From the NCBI RefSeq assembly GCF_027943255.1, contig NC_072895.1:73782001-73846000 (forward strand): a DNA stretch of 64,000 nucleotides, read 5' to 3'. How positions within the stretch are numbered: the first letter of the stretch is position 1; every line of letters starts with the position of its first letter. The position numbers and the translations under genes are program-made. The notes under the pieces are model-generated. The model was not told where the DNA came from. It made no database searches and was given only the letters and a program-made list of their open reading frames with translations. The stretch is from Anastrepha obliqua (lineage: Eukaryota; Arthropoda; Insecta; Diptera; Tephritidae). Positions 22,211 to 33,505 of the stretch are shown in pieces.

Positions 22211-25200
22211 CATTGGACCGAAATCTTTTTATATCAGTCTACTCTAAAGACCTGAAATATTTCATATAGGGTTACATGACTGCGCACGTTAAAGTCCCCT
22301 TATTGAAAAACACTATATTAAAAATTAAGTAAAAGTACATAAACCAAATAAATAAACAATTTGTACTAACAATGAATGTGCAACGAGCAGCTATTTACAC
22401 AATCAGTAATAAGCAAATGGCACAAAAAATACAATAGTAAAAAGCGCAATTGGTGAATGAATAAATCCCATCAAACCCATTAAAGTGGCTCGGAAAAAAT
22501 ATAAGTCTCTTTGTAGCATGAAAAAACTCATACATTTAATTACAAAGTTTACTTTCAATAAAAAAAACTGCACTATTTTTAATGAACTATCGAAACAAAA
22601 AATTTAAGTAAGTAAAAAATTGAAAAAATCAAAATAGAAAAGGTTTAAAGTTAATAGATTTAAATACCAAAAAATATAATATGAAAATTACAGACTCAAA
22701 CATAAGTACATATACATATAAGGAAAAACTAAAAAAGCAAAAAAAAAATTAATAAAAAAATCTAATAGACTTGCATTTATTGGCATTGTATTACGACTTT
22801 ATTAATAAATATATAACTGTATATGAATATAATATTAATGCATACAAATAAGTTGATGATATGTAAATGAAGTTTTACATACAAACAATAATTGTAATTA
22901 TATAAGTATATTAGCAGATTGTAGCAATAAACAAAATGTAACAGCATGAAAATTTATGTAATAGCATAATATGTTAGTAGGTACTTATATACTTCCAAAA
23001 AGAAAACAAAAACAACTTCATACAAGAAAAATTTTTCCTCAAGTACATAATTGTATTGCATTACATGCACCTCACTCACATGTATGTGTGTATGTGTGCA
23101 TGTTATAATATTACAATACTAAATCCATACATAGGATTCTTCAATCTGTATTTAAAGGAAAAAAGAGCTAAAAAGAAAAAAACTTAGTAAAACATTTTAC
23201 GTTGAAAACGACTTAAATATACATACATATATATACATACATTATGTACTGCAAGAAACAATAAAAGTGAAATCATTATTGCATGTAATGAAATCGAATG
23301 AAATACAATTTGCGACTACACCTTATTGACTTCTGTTAAAAAATATTTGAGGAAGGTAAGTACATATTTCATTAAACAGAAACAGAAAAAATTTTACTTA
23401 AACAGAATCAATTATATAGAGCTTTTTCTAACAAATCTAACGCGCGTTTCAAGCCGTCGCTGGAACCAGGTCCATGGTGTAATTGAGGAGACAAGAGATT
23501 GGTATCTCTGATATCTTGTAACAAAATACTCATCTGCTGCCATACTAACTAAAACACTAAAGATCACTTTTTCATGCCGATAAACACAATTTCTCTCCCG
23601 AGATAGTGTTCCGCGTACGTTTGTAAGTATTTAACCTCCCAGGTGGTGCGTGCCTAAACCAGAGTTCGTAAATACTTATCATTGATGAGTAAAATATCCC
23701 TCAATCAGCTGATAAAAACTCAACTCAATGCATTTTATTTTGAGTTTTTCATTTCTGCTTAAAACCAAACAAGAGAGCATCAGTTATTTTTTGAAAGAGC
23801 GAAAAAATCATTTATTAACATTCCTCTTTCGACATTCTTTTAACATGCGCTCTTTGAAAGCATCAACCGAATTGAGTACTTATTCTAGCTTATTCTCTCC
23901 TCTCAGATTATTTAAAAATGATAAACTCTCTTCAACAGTAGCAATCATTTTGTATGCTCAGTGAGTTTTCTTTGAAAGCATCATTTTTTATCACTCTTTT
24001 ATATTGACACATTTTCCTACTTGAATTTCTATCGCCTTTGTTTTTATTAAAGCATTATTATTGTGGCTAGTTTGCGATTGCAAGTGTCTATCTATCTGTC
24101 GCTCTATCTTTGATATTAACCAAACATCGTTCTAAGATGAGCTCTGAAAATCTTAATAATTTGCTTTTTATCAAATTGAATGAAAGTATATTCAAAAGTA
24201 CAGATTTTGACGAACCGAACGACGATCAGTCTTAAATAATATATATTATTTAATCGACTTTCATTAAATTCAATGAACCTCAACTTTAATGAATTTTCTT
24301 TTTACTTTCTTTCTTTGAAATTCTTTGAAATTTTTATTTTCATATAAGTTTTATTTATTATTTATATTTAAAAAAAATAAATGAAATAAACTTCACTATT
24401 CTCGCAAAGTATTGCTTTCATTAAATAAAGCAGAAATTGGTTAGGGTATGCTCGAAATGCATATTTATAATTGAGCAATGCAAAAAGGGACAATATTTAA
24501 TATCAAATTACTTATCATTGATAAATTCATATAAACTTGAGCTCAAAGAAAGAGCGCATCATTTACAAAACTCGTGGGATGAAAACAAAGCGAATGCTAA
24601 CAGAACGACCAGCACTCTTTGTATACAAATAAATGAGTAATAAAAGTGTTTGGGGAGTTTACGCAAAATAGATCCTCTCAATGATTTACTCAGAGAATAT
24701 TTTGTATGAGTTTTATTGCTTTTGGTGATAGCTTGAAAGAGTAGGAGCGAATTTTGAGCGCTCTACGCACTCTGGCCTAAACACAAAATGCGTTCTAGAG
24801 AGGCGTAAGAATATACGCATGCAAATATATACGTACGTCAAACACAAAATAATTGAAAACGTCATACGTACGTTATAGCCATTGAAATATAACATTTTCA
24901 AACAAGTTTTGAATAAATGTACATTATAACTGAAAATTCAAAAATTTAAAATTACTTCTATTTGTTTCTTTTTTGAGAGAAGAGAAAAAAATTGATTATG
25001 AATTATGAACACTGCTAAACGTTGTAGATACGTTGATATGTCTTACAGCCAAGGCGATTTCATTACAGAGGATGGCACTGGACCAGCAGCAACGTTTCTT
25101 TACTTATGTATTAAAAAATTACAACAAAATAAAAGAGAAAAAAAGGCGAACTACGTTGATCAGCCAGCATGCAGTTGGACCCACATAGAAGCATAGGACG

Positions 25201-25485
25201 ATTGTACATATGGAACGGCTTTTATGCATTTCTTTTTGTGCAGGCGTCCTAACGTGCACTGCGAGAGATGAAAAAACAAATCAGCTGGCCTACTGATATC
25301 ACATTTAATAATTTGCCTTCCTTACAGCAAAAACTACCTCAAACTTTCAATTTCGTATCAGATATAATTTTATTTTTGTTTATAATAACACACGTCACTG
25401 TGAACGCCTCACCCTTCGCCGCCTTGCAGTCACAACCTTGAAAGTAAAGGTAAGTCTAGTGTTTCAACCACAAAAGATATATATA
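22211..25485. other. Long AT-rich region without recognised genes
   Basis: Dominated by A/T runs and (TATACA)n-like stretches (for example 22680-22760 and 23215-23245). The somewhat less AT-rich part at 23440-23660 contains no recognisable ORF. An ORF at 25005-25196 has no domain. Confidence 0.5.
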
Positions 25486-25560
25486 AAGGGTGCTTTTTTA
25501 AGAGCTTTAGGAAAGTTTTTCAAAAAACATACGTAAAATTGAGAAATAACAATATTGAAA
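25486..25560 (+). repeat. Possible mariner-like 5' terminus fragment
   Basis: AAGGGTGCTTTTTTAAGAGC starts a block that resembles widely repeated insect mariner-type ends. No transposase or second terminus is seen nearby. Confidence 0.3.
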
Positions 25561-25881
25561 AGGCAGAGCACGAGCATCACAAGTAACGAGCTAAAGCTAC
25601 TTATACCAATTAATCGAAGGCCCCTATCAATTTTATCATAGAATTTTGCATTTGGTATAGTCCAAGGACTTACTGAATAACCAAAACTTTTGAAAAAGAC
25701 GAAATGGTCTTTTCATTGCCAAAATAAGTTGTTACGATATTTTGCACACTTTTTTTATATTGTTAAGCGTTTTTATTTGAAGCCTTGGCTTTATTTACTT
25801 ATTGTTTATTGTTTCCTAGACCGAAATAAATAAATACCGGCCATGACCGCAACTTATTCAAACTATTATTCATATTCTTAC

Positions 25882-25904
25882 TATTTTATTTTATTTTATT
25901 TTAT
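25882..25904. repeat. (TTTTA)n tract T1, at the left junction of E1
   Basis: About 4-5 pentanucleotide units ending directly at the first base homologous to retrotransposon E1. Confidence 0.85.
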
Positions 25905-27312
25905 GCACTACTGAGAGCTTTTTAAGCCAGATGTTGTGTAGCTGGTCTAGGCCAGGAGATTTCCAGTTAGCTGAAGTACATATAATATATTATTCTTTAT
26001 TTCTTCTGCTGTTATGTCGTAGAAGTGCATTGGTGCTACATTATCCGCTTTTTCTTTTTCATTGGCTAACCAACTCGCATCAGCATTGAAGTGTTTTGCT
26101 TGTGCCCATATTTTCTCCCAAAACTGCGCTATGTCTTGCTGATGTGGGTGTGATGTCTGAGGTTCTGCATTGCTGTTTTGTTGCAGATTTCTATAAAAGC
26201 TCTTTTGATTTTTGTGAAAAAGCTGGTTTTCCCTCCGTCTCTGATTACTTTTGAGGTATCTTCTTAATCGTTTTGAGTAAGCGGCGCGTTGCTGCACTTT
26301 CCTATCAATTATCTCCGATAGTTGGTCAAGACTTACAGTCTGAGGTTTAAGCGGCGCGATGATCCTAGATACATGCCTGAATAACCTTTTAGATCTAGCC
26401 CCATTTTTAAATGAAGTAAGCCTCCCTATAGATTCTCTTAAACCGGCAATTCGTGTTTCGAGTCTTCTTTGCCACTTGGGAACTACTGGTGTTTTTGTTG
26501 TTGTTGTATTTTTAAATGTTACAGTACAGTTGTATTTTTAAATGTGTACAGTAGTGAGGGCAGAAACATAAATAAGGGTGTTAACATATTCCAAGTTGGT
26601 GCTATTGGCGGCATATGCTGGCAGAATTTTCGAGTTAAGTGTTTTTACCACTTCGTATAACTTTTCCGATTCGCCTAATCGGGGTATCCTTGGTCTTTGT
26701 AAAGGATCCATACCTTCATAATTCGCCAGATAATTATTGAAAGTGTCTTTTACCTTCCGTTCTTCATTAGTTTCTGGACTACCTCTTTCAGTACTTTCAT
26801 AAATCAAGTTAATTTCAGGTCGCAAGTTGGTAAATTCCGCTAAATTTTCAGGCTGTGGGTTGCGGGCCTCGGTTATATCTGGTATTATTTCTTCTTCTCT
26901 TCTTTCCACTCCTCGTAGCACTTTTAATTTCCACTTGCTTTTCTTTTCTTACATATTCGTGTTGGAAGATTGCTTTTTTTCTTGCAGCAAGGCTATTTTC
27001 GGTAAGCTTCCCATTCAGATGTCTGTATCTTCTTAGAAACAGGTCTAGCATTCTCTCACGATAGGTCGTCATGTGCTCCGGTTCTTCACAATTTGTGGAA
27101 ATGTAGTAGCAGCGCAGGACATATTCATTCATTTCCGTTGTCCATTGAATACGCTGTCTAACACGGCCTGCTCTTGTGGTCCCAAGATTAACTTGAGAAA
27201 CACTTGTCGCAGTGTTGGGGTTTTCGTGTTGTTGTTGTTGTGCCACTGGCGACTCCGCTATCTGATGTCGATGAGCAGAGCCCTCGCCGGCAGCCGTGGC
27301 TTCTGCCGACAC
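25905..27312 (-). pseudogene. E1 ORF remnant: Myb-like N-terminus and pre-RT region
   Basis: The ORF begins MSAEATAAGEGS at 27312. A Gln-rich stretch follows, then a Myb/SANT-like helix set (RVRQRIQWTTEMNEYVLRCYY to YRERMLDLFLRRYRHLNGKLT, residues about 50-110) that would recognise target DNA. A frameshift near 26900 moves the reading to 26921-26538 (FNNYLANYEGMDPLQRPRIPRLG). Further breaks near 26530 and 26300 precede 26297-25947 (RAAYSKRLRRYLKSNQRR). The truncation falls before the RT catalytic motifs. Confidence 0.75.
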
Positions 27313-27612
27313 TTGAGCGAATATCCTCGCTCGGCTGCAATCATTAGATTCCTCTATTATGCGGCTTTCCGTTTTTCGAAACGGGTAATTGCATTTTAAA
27401 CCTTCTGCCAGGTGGTTTACAGATTTCCTTCTGGGTTAACTGTGTCCTTCAGACATGCATTCACGCAGCCGGAATGTTAGGCATTTTAGCGGTATGTTTT
27501 CATCTTCGCTGAAACTTCGGAGCCGTGGAGTCGTTAATTCCAGCACCCCTCGGTGAGGGATGTCCGTGCGGGGTCGTGACTAGGGGCCGCGGGGTTGTCA
27601 TGCCCGTCAACT
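25905..27612 (-). mobile_element. R4/Dong-like non-LTR retrotransposon copy E1: 5' end present, 3' half missing
   Basis: On the minus strand, the element starts beside tract T2 with GAGTTGACGGGCATGAC, and has a GC-rich leader with a 7-bp stem hairpin (27545-27561). It then encodes the Myb-like N-terminus and the region leading to RT, and ends abruptly at 25905 against tract T1. Its 25905 to about 26846 part parallels 29866-30796 of E2 with few differences. It is the only copy here that keeps the 5' end. Confidence 0.8.
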
Positions 27613-27640
27613 CTTTTATTTTATTTTATTTTATTTTATT
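27613..27640. repeat. (TTTTA)n tract T2 between E1 5' end and E2 3' end
   Basis: Pure pentanucleotide array forming the whole junction between two head-to-tail retrotransposon copies. Confidence 0.9.
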
Positions 27641-30600
27641 TGAGCTTAATCCATCTCGGCTATTGCCGGAGATTACACATCAAGGGATTGTGCTCTGGTG
27701 GAGCGTAGTCCAAGTTCTACGCCCATGCGATTACTATTGCTTAAATATTTAAAAATCTACGAACTATTGCACATGTGTCCAGTATGGGCGACTTCTGCAT
27801 GTCTTCTAAGAGGTGTTGGCAGTCATACTTCTTCAAGTTTTTTATTAAATGCTTAGGCACTAATCCAGTGGACGATATAATTATTGGAATTATATTCACT
27901 TCCCTCGCTTTGTACATCTGTTTCAGTTCTATAGCCAAAGCTGCATACTTCGATACTTTGGTGGAGTATGTGCTTTGGATGTTGCGATTAAGGGGCACCG
28001 CTATATCGATTACTTCGATCGTTTTATTTATCTTGTCGAACAAGATAATGTCAGGTTTGTTGGCAGCTGCTGTTTGATCTGTGGATATAAATCTGTCCCA
28101 GTACAGTTTAAAATTTACATTTTCGATTATTGCCTTTGGTTCATATTTAAAATACAAGACTTCTGCTTGTAAGAGACCGTGTTTTATCGCAAGTTGTTGG
28201 TGGAGGATCTTTGCTATATTGTTATGTCTCATGACATATTCACGGGGGGCAAGTACGCTACATCCAGCAATTATATGGTCGATTGTTTCGCCGTAAATGC
28301 CGCACCGTCGGCACCTATCTTCTATTGCCTCGCCATGTATCGACCTTCGGAAATTCCTTGTTGGAATAACTCGGTCTTGGATAGCGATTGCGAAACCTTC
28401 TGTTTCAGAAAATAGTTTTCCTTTTTTCAACCATAAATTGGATGATTGTGCGTCGATCCATTCCATTTCGAGATCATGGGGATGGGCACCGTGTATTGTT
28501 TTTGCCTTCCATGCTGCGATCATTTCTGCTGGGGATTTAACCCCCTCAGGTACTGGGAAATCCTGCTCCATCAGACTTAGCGGGGTAAAGCCATTATCTG
28601 CCATAGCGATAGCTTTAAATAGATGGGACTCGCTGCTTAGAAAATATGTACGTAACTTCAAAGCTTGCGAAAAGTGTAGACGCGCTATATTAATGATTCC
28701 TCTCCCACCAATGTTTCGAGGAAGCGATATTCTTTCCACAGCGCTTTGAGGGTAATGGCTTTGGAACTTTGTGAAAGTGGTGCGTATCAGCGTTTCAATC
28801 CGAAGGATGTCTGTCTGAGACCATTTTATTACTCCAAACGAGTATGTCAAAAGGGGTATGGCCCAGGTATTGATTGCCTTGCATTTATTTCCACTGTTCA
28901 GACTAGTTTTTAATACAGCTTTCAGTCGTGCCTCAAATTTGTTAATGAGGTTTTGCTTTACTAGCGTGTGGTTGATTCCTTTAAGTTGTAGAAATCCTAA
29001 ATATTTATAAGATTCGCTACTATGCAAGTTGTCTATAATAATATTTTGATCTACTACGTAGTTTTCTTCGGTTTCATCAAGCTGACCTCTAATTAGATGT
29101 ATTATTTTGCACTTATCTGTCCCAAATTCCATTCCTACGTCATCACTGAAAGCTTTAGTGACATCTATTAGCTCATGAAGCTTATGCTTTTTGTTTGCGT
29201 AAAGTTTCAAGTCATCAACAAATAGGAGATGGTTGAACGTATGCTCTCGTATTTCTGTTTTAAGTGTAAAGCCGTTTTGTTTATGTGTAAGAAGCCTGCT
29301 AAGCGGGTTGAGGCCAATGCAGAACCATAGGGGGCTTAAGGCATCCCCTTGGAATATACCACGTTTGATTGAAATCTGTTTTGAAACAGTTCCATTTAGA
29401 ACCAGTTTTGTATTCCACTTGCTCATTATGCGGCCCAAGAGGGCAACAGTGACAGCATCGATTTTGTATATTCTTAATATTTCTAATAGGTAATCATGCG
29501 GCAATCAAAAGCTTTTTTGTAGTCAATAAACGCGACGCTTAAATTCCGCCTTCTTCTCAGAGCTACTCCTGTTATTACAGTGTCTATAATAAGCTGATCT
29601 TTACAGCCCATTGTGCGCTTCCTACAACCTTTCTGTTCTTCACTTAAAATGCTGTTAATTTCACAGTGTTCATATATTCGGTTAGCGATAATTTTCGTCA
29701 AGAGTTTGTATGTCGTGCTCAAGCAAGTAATTGGGCGGTATTTTGCTGGATCAGCAGATGGTGCGTCCTTTGGAAGAAGATAGGTTACTCCGGCAGTGAG
29801 AAATTCTGGAATAGCAGCTATATTTTTCAGTAGGTCGTTGTAGCATCTTGCGAGTGCTTGGTGCATTACTGAGAGCTTTTTAAGCCAGAAGTTGTGTAGC
29901 TGGTCTAGGCCAGGGGATTTCCAGTTAGCTGAAGTACAAATATTATTCTTTATTTCTTCTGCTGTTATGTCGTAGACGTGCATTGGTGCTACGTTATCCG
30001 CTTTTTCTTTTTCTTTGGCTAACCAATTCGCATCAGCATTGAAGTGTTTTGCTTGTGCCCATATTTTCTCCCAAAACTGCTCTAATTCTTGTTGTTGTGG
30101 ATATAATGTCTGAGGTTCTGCATTGCTATTTTGTTGCAGATTTCTATAAAAGCTCTTTTGATTTTTGTGGAAAAGCTGGTTTTCCTTCCGTCTCTGATTA
30201 CTTTTGAGGTATCTTCTTAATCGGTTTGAGTAAGCGGCGAGTTGCTGTACTTTCCTATCAATTATCTCCGTTAATTGGTCAAGACCTACAGTCTGAGGTT
30301 TAAGCGGCGCGATGATTCTAGATACATGTCTGGACAACCTTTTAGATCTAACCCCATTTTTAAATGAAGTAAGCCTCCCTATACATTCTTTTAGACCGGC
30401 AATTCGTGTATCGAGTCTCCTTTGCCACTTGGGAACTACTGGCGTTTTTTGCGTTGTTGTATTTTTAAATGTCTGTACCTTTGGGTGCTTCCCCAATAAT
30501 CGTACAGTAGTAAGAGCAGAAACATAAAAGAGAGTGTTAACATATTCCATGTTGGTGCTATTGGCGGCATATGCTGGCAGAATTCTCGAGTTAAGTGTTT

Positions 30601-30796
30601 TTACCACTTCGTTTAATTTTTCCGATTCGCCTAATCGGGGTATCCTTGGTCTTTGTAAAGGATCCATACCTTCATAATTCGCCAGATAATTATTGAAAGT
30701 GTCTTTTACCTCCCGTTCTTCATTAGATTCTGGACTATCGCTTTCAGTACTTTCATAAATCACGTTAATTTCAGGTTGCACGTTGTTAAATTCCGC
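27641..30796 (-). mobile_element. R4/Dong-like non-LTR retrotransposon copy E2 (5'-truncated, otherwise nearly intact)
   Basis: Starts at tract T3 (5' truncated within the pre-RT region) and ends at tract T2 with GATGGATTAAGCTC just before the A-rich pentanucleotide run. It carries RT, CCHC and restriction-like endonuclease in one ORF broken by one missing base. The 3' untranslated part is about 100 bp. E3 shares the same 3' end. Confidence 0.88.
27741..30781 (-). pseudogene. E2 ORF: reverse transcriptase with C-terminal restriction-like endonuclease
   Basis: Two open parts, 30781-29483 (432 aa) and 29504-27741 (587 aa), overlap at a single-base deletion right after the RT motif A (FIDYKKAFD). 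Upstream is the motif-2 region YRPITCLSTTYKLLTKIIANRI. Downstream are motif B (RGIFQGDALSPLWFC) and motif C (LLFVDDLKLYA, catalytic DD). A CCHC knuckle follows (CRRCGIYGETIDHIIAGC), then the endonuclease signature NKPDIILFDK and EVIDIAVP, a PD-(D/E)XK-type nuclease that nicks the target to prime reverse transcription. Domain order fits the R2/R4/CRE-type branch; R4/Dong is my best guess from the single ORF and simple-repeat insertion. Confidence 0.88.
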
Positions 30797-30864
30797 TTAT
30801 TTTATTTTATTTTATTTTATTTTATTTTATTTTATTTTATTTTATTTTATTTTATTTTATTTTA
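30797..30864. repeat. (TTTTA)n tract T3 between E2 and mariner M1
   Basis: About 13-14 units. Originally continuous with tract T4 (32140-32489) before M1 inserted. Confidence 0.9.
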
Positions 30865-32139
30865 ATAGGTCTATCGATAAGTTCGTGCGGTTTTACAACA
30901 GATGGCGTAACTTGATTATTATTCCATCGATCCACATTTCCAAACATTCATTGGAGAGCTACTGTCGTAAGGCACAAACGTCAGTATAAGTTTTTTATTT
31001 GAAGCGTAAACAACAATATTTTTACCACACTTGAAAATGTCGAATTTCGTGCCAAATAATGTGTTTTTGCGGGGAATTTTTTAATATGAAGAAAAAAGCA
31101 GCCGAAAGTCATCGTATCTTGGTGGAAGTTTATGGTGAGCATGCTCTAGCTGAGCGAACGTGCCAGAAGTGGTTTGCACGCTTTAAAAGTGGTGATTTTG
31201 GCTTGGAAGACGAAGAACGCGAGGGTGCGCCGCCAAAGTTCATGGATACCGAATTGGAGGAATTGCTCGATCAAGATCCGGCTCAAACGCAAGAAGAGGT
31301 TGCAAAAGCTTTGGGAGTTGATCAATCAACCATTTCCAAACGTTTAAAAGCCATGGGAATGATCCGAAAGGTAGGCCATTGGGTGCCGTATGAATTGAAG
31401 CCAAGAGACGTTCAACGCCGTTTTATGGCATGCGAACAACTGCTTCAACGGCACAAAAGAAAGGGTTTTTTGCATCGAATTGTGACTGGCGATGAAAAGT
31501 GGGTCCATTACGACAATCCAAAACGTCGGGCAACGTATGGATACCCTGGCCATGCTTCAACATCGACGTCGGCGCAGAATATTCATGGCCTGAAGGTTAT
31601 GCTGTGTATCTGGTGGGACCAGCTGGGTGTTGTGTATTATGAGCTACTGAAACCGAATGAAACGATTACGGGGGATGTCTACCAACGACAATTGATGCGT
31701 TTGAGCCGAGCACTGCGAGAAAAACGGCCGCAATACGCCGATAGACACGACAAAGTTATTTTGCAACATGACAATGCTCGGCCACATGTTACACAAGTGG
31801 TCAAAACATACTTAGAAACGCTCAAATGGGATGTCCTACCCCACCCGCCGTATAGTCCAGACCTTGCGCCATCCGATTACTATCTCTTCCGATCGATGCA
31901 ACATGGCCTGGCTGACCAGCACTTCCGTAATTACGATGAAGTCAAAAAATGGATCGATTCGTGGATTGCGGCAAAACCGACCGAATTTTTCACAAAGGGA
32001 ATCCGTGAATTGCCAGAAAGATGGGAAAAAGTAGTAGCAAGCGATGGACAATACTTTGAATATTAAATTTGTAACCATTTTACGTCAATAAAGTTTCAAA
32101 TTTCGAAAAAAAACCGCACGAACTTAAACATAGTCCTAT
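30865..32139 (+). mobile_element. Complete mariner M1 (mellifera/mauritiana-like), inserted in (TTTTA)n
   Basis: TA duplications at 30863-30864 and 32140-32141 are parts of the TTTTA array. Terminal repeats start ATAGGTCTATCGATAAGTTC (left) and ATAGGACTATGTTTAAGTTC (right, inward), both continuing GTGCGGTTTT. Length is 1275 bp, typical of a full-length mariner. Confidence 0.93.
31037..32066 (+). pseudogene. Mariner DD34D transposase (M1), N-terminal frameshift
   Basis: The original ATG at 31037 (MSNFVPNNVF) is followed by an 11-bp deletion relative to M2 after LRGI, which brings in a stop. The remaining frame is open from 31059 to the stop at 32064-32066, so ATG 31086 could give a protein lacking about 20 residues. 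Motifs: helix-turn-helix pairs (RTCQKWFARFKSGDF, DQSTISKRLKAMG), WVPYEL, ITGDEKWVHYDN (first Asp), LQHDNARPH (second Asp), YSPDLAPSDYYLF (third Asp, 34 residues later) and C-terminal WEKVVASDGQYFEY. All catalytic residues are intact. Confidence 0.92.
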
Positions 32140-32489
32140 TATTTTATTTTATTTTATTTTATTTTATTTTATTTTATTTTATTTTATTTTATTTTATTTT
32201 ATTTTATTTTATTTTATTTTATTTTATTTTATTTTATTTTATTTTATTTTATTTTATTTTATTTTATTTTATTTTATTTTATTTTATTTTATTTTATTTT
32301 ATTTTATTTTATTTTATTTTATTTTATTTTATTTTATTTTATTTTATTTTATTTTATTTTATTTTATTTTATTTTATTTTATTTTATTTTATTTTATTTT
32401 ATTTTATTTTATTTTATTTTATTTTATTTTATTTTATTTTATTTTATTTTATTTTGTTTTATTTTATTTTATTTTATTTCATTTTATTT
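32140..32489. repeat. Long (TTTTA)n array T4
   Basis: About 350 bp, close to 70 pentanucleotide units, with only one or two variant units near its right end (TTTTG, TTTCA), ending at the 3' end of E3. Confidence 0.95.
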
Positions 32490-33472
32490 GAGCTTAATCC
32501 ATCTCGGCTATTGCCGGAGATTACACATCCCGGATAAAATGTTCAAGGGATTGTGCTCTGGTGGAGCGTAGTCCAAGTTCTGCGCCCATGTCATTGCTAT
32601 TGGCTATATATAATATTTAAAAATCTACGAACTATTGCACATGTGTCCAGTATGGTCGACTTCTGCTTGTCTTCTAAAAGATGTTGGCAGTCATACTTCT
32701 TCAAATTTTTGATTGAATGCTTAGACACTAATCCAGTGGAAGATATAATTATTGGTATTATATTAACTTGCCTCGCCTTGTACATCCGTTTAAGTTCTAT
32801 GGCCAAAGCTGCATACTTCAATATTTTAGGGGAGTATGTGCTTTAGATGTTGCGATTAAGGGGCACCGCTATATCGATTACTTCGATTGTTTTATTTATC
32901 TTGCCGAACAAGATGATGTCAGGTTTGTTGGCAGCTGCAGTTTGATCTGTAGAAATAAATCTGTCCCAGTATATTTTAAAATTTACATTTTCCAATATTG
33001 CCTTTGGTTCATATTTAAAATACAAGACTTCTTCTTGTGAGAGACCGTGTTTTATCACAAGTTGTTGGTGGAAAGTCTTTGGTATATTGTTATGTCTCAT
33101 GACATATTCATGGGGGGCAAGTACGCTGCATCCAGCAATTACATGGTCGATTGTTTCGCCGTAAATGCCGCACCGTCGGCACCTATCTTCTATTGCCTCG
33201 CCATGTATTGACCTTCGGAAATTTCTTGTTGGAATAACTCGGTCCTGAATAGCGATTGCGAAACCTTCTGTTTCAGAACATAGATCTTTTCAACCATAGA
33301 TTGGACGATTGTGGGTCTATCCATTCCATTTCGAGATCATGGTGATGGGCACCGTGTATTGTTTTTGCCTTCCATGCTGCGATCATTTCTGCTGGGGATT
33401 TGACCCCCTCAGGTACTGGGAAATCCTGCTACATCAGACTTAGCGGGGTAAAGCCATTATCTACCATAGCGT
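32490..33472 (-). mobile_element. R4/Dong-like retrotransposon copy E3 (3' end only)
   Basis: Parallels 27641 to about 28615 of E2 with scattered substitutions, small indels (for example near 33283) and an extra CCCGGATAAAATGTT block near 32530. Codes in broken frames (33100-32843, 32821-32597) for the endonuclease region KPDIILFGK, EVIDIAVP and the final helices. It is 5'-truncated at about 33472 beside tract T5. Confidence 0.88.
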
Positions 33473-33486
33473 CAACTTTAATTAAC

Positions 33487-33505
33487 TTTATTTTATTTTA
33501 TTTTT
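33487..33505. repeat. (TTTTA)n tract T5 at E3's 5' junction
   Basis: Three to four TTTTA units about 15 bp beyond the last base of E3 homology. Confidence 0.75.

Noticed and set aside
25005..25196. 63-codon ORF starting MNTAKRCRYVDM
   Set aside because: Short, no homology recognised, no splice or poly(A) context.
27775..28749. Several plus-strand ORFs of 65-150 codons
   Set aside because: They are antisense shadows of the E2 RT/endonuclease coding strand, which carries clear motifs.
32140..32489. (TTTTA)n as a centromeric or telomeric satellite
   Set aside because: It is a local array interleaved with retrotransposon ends and flanked by ordinary transposon-rich sequence.
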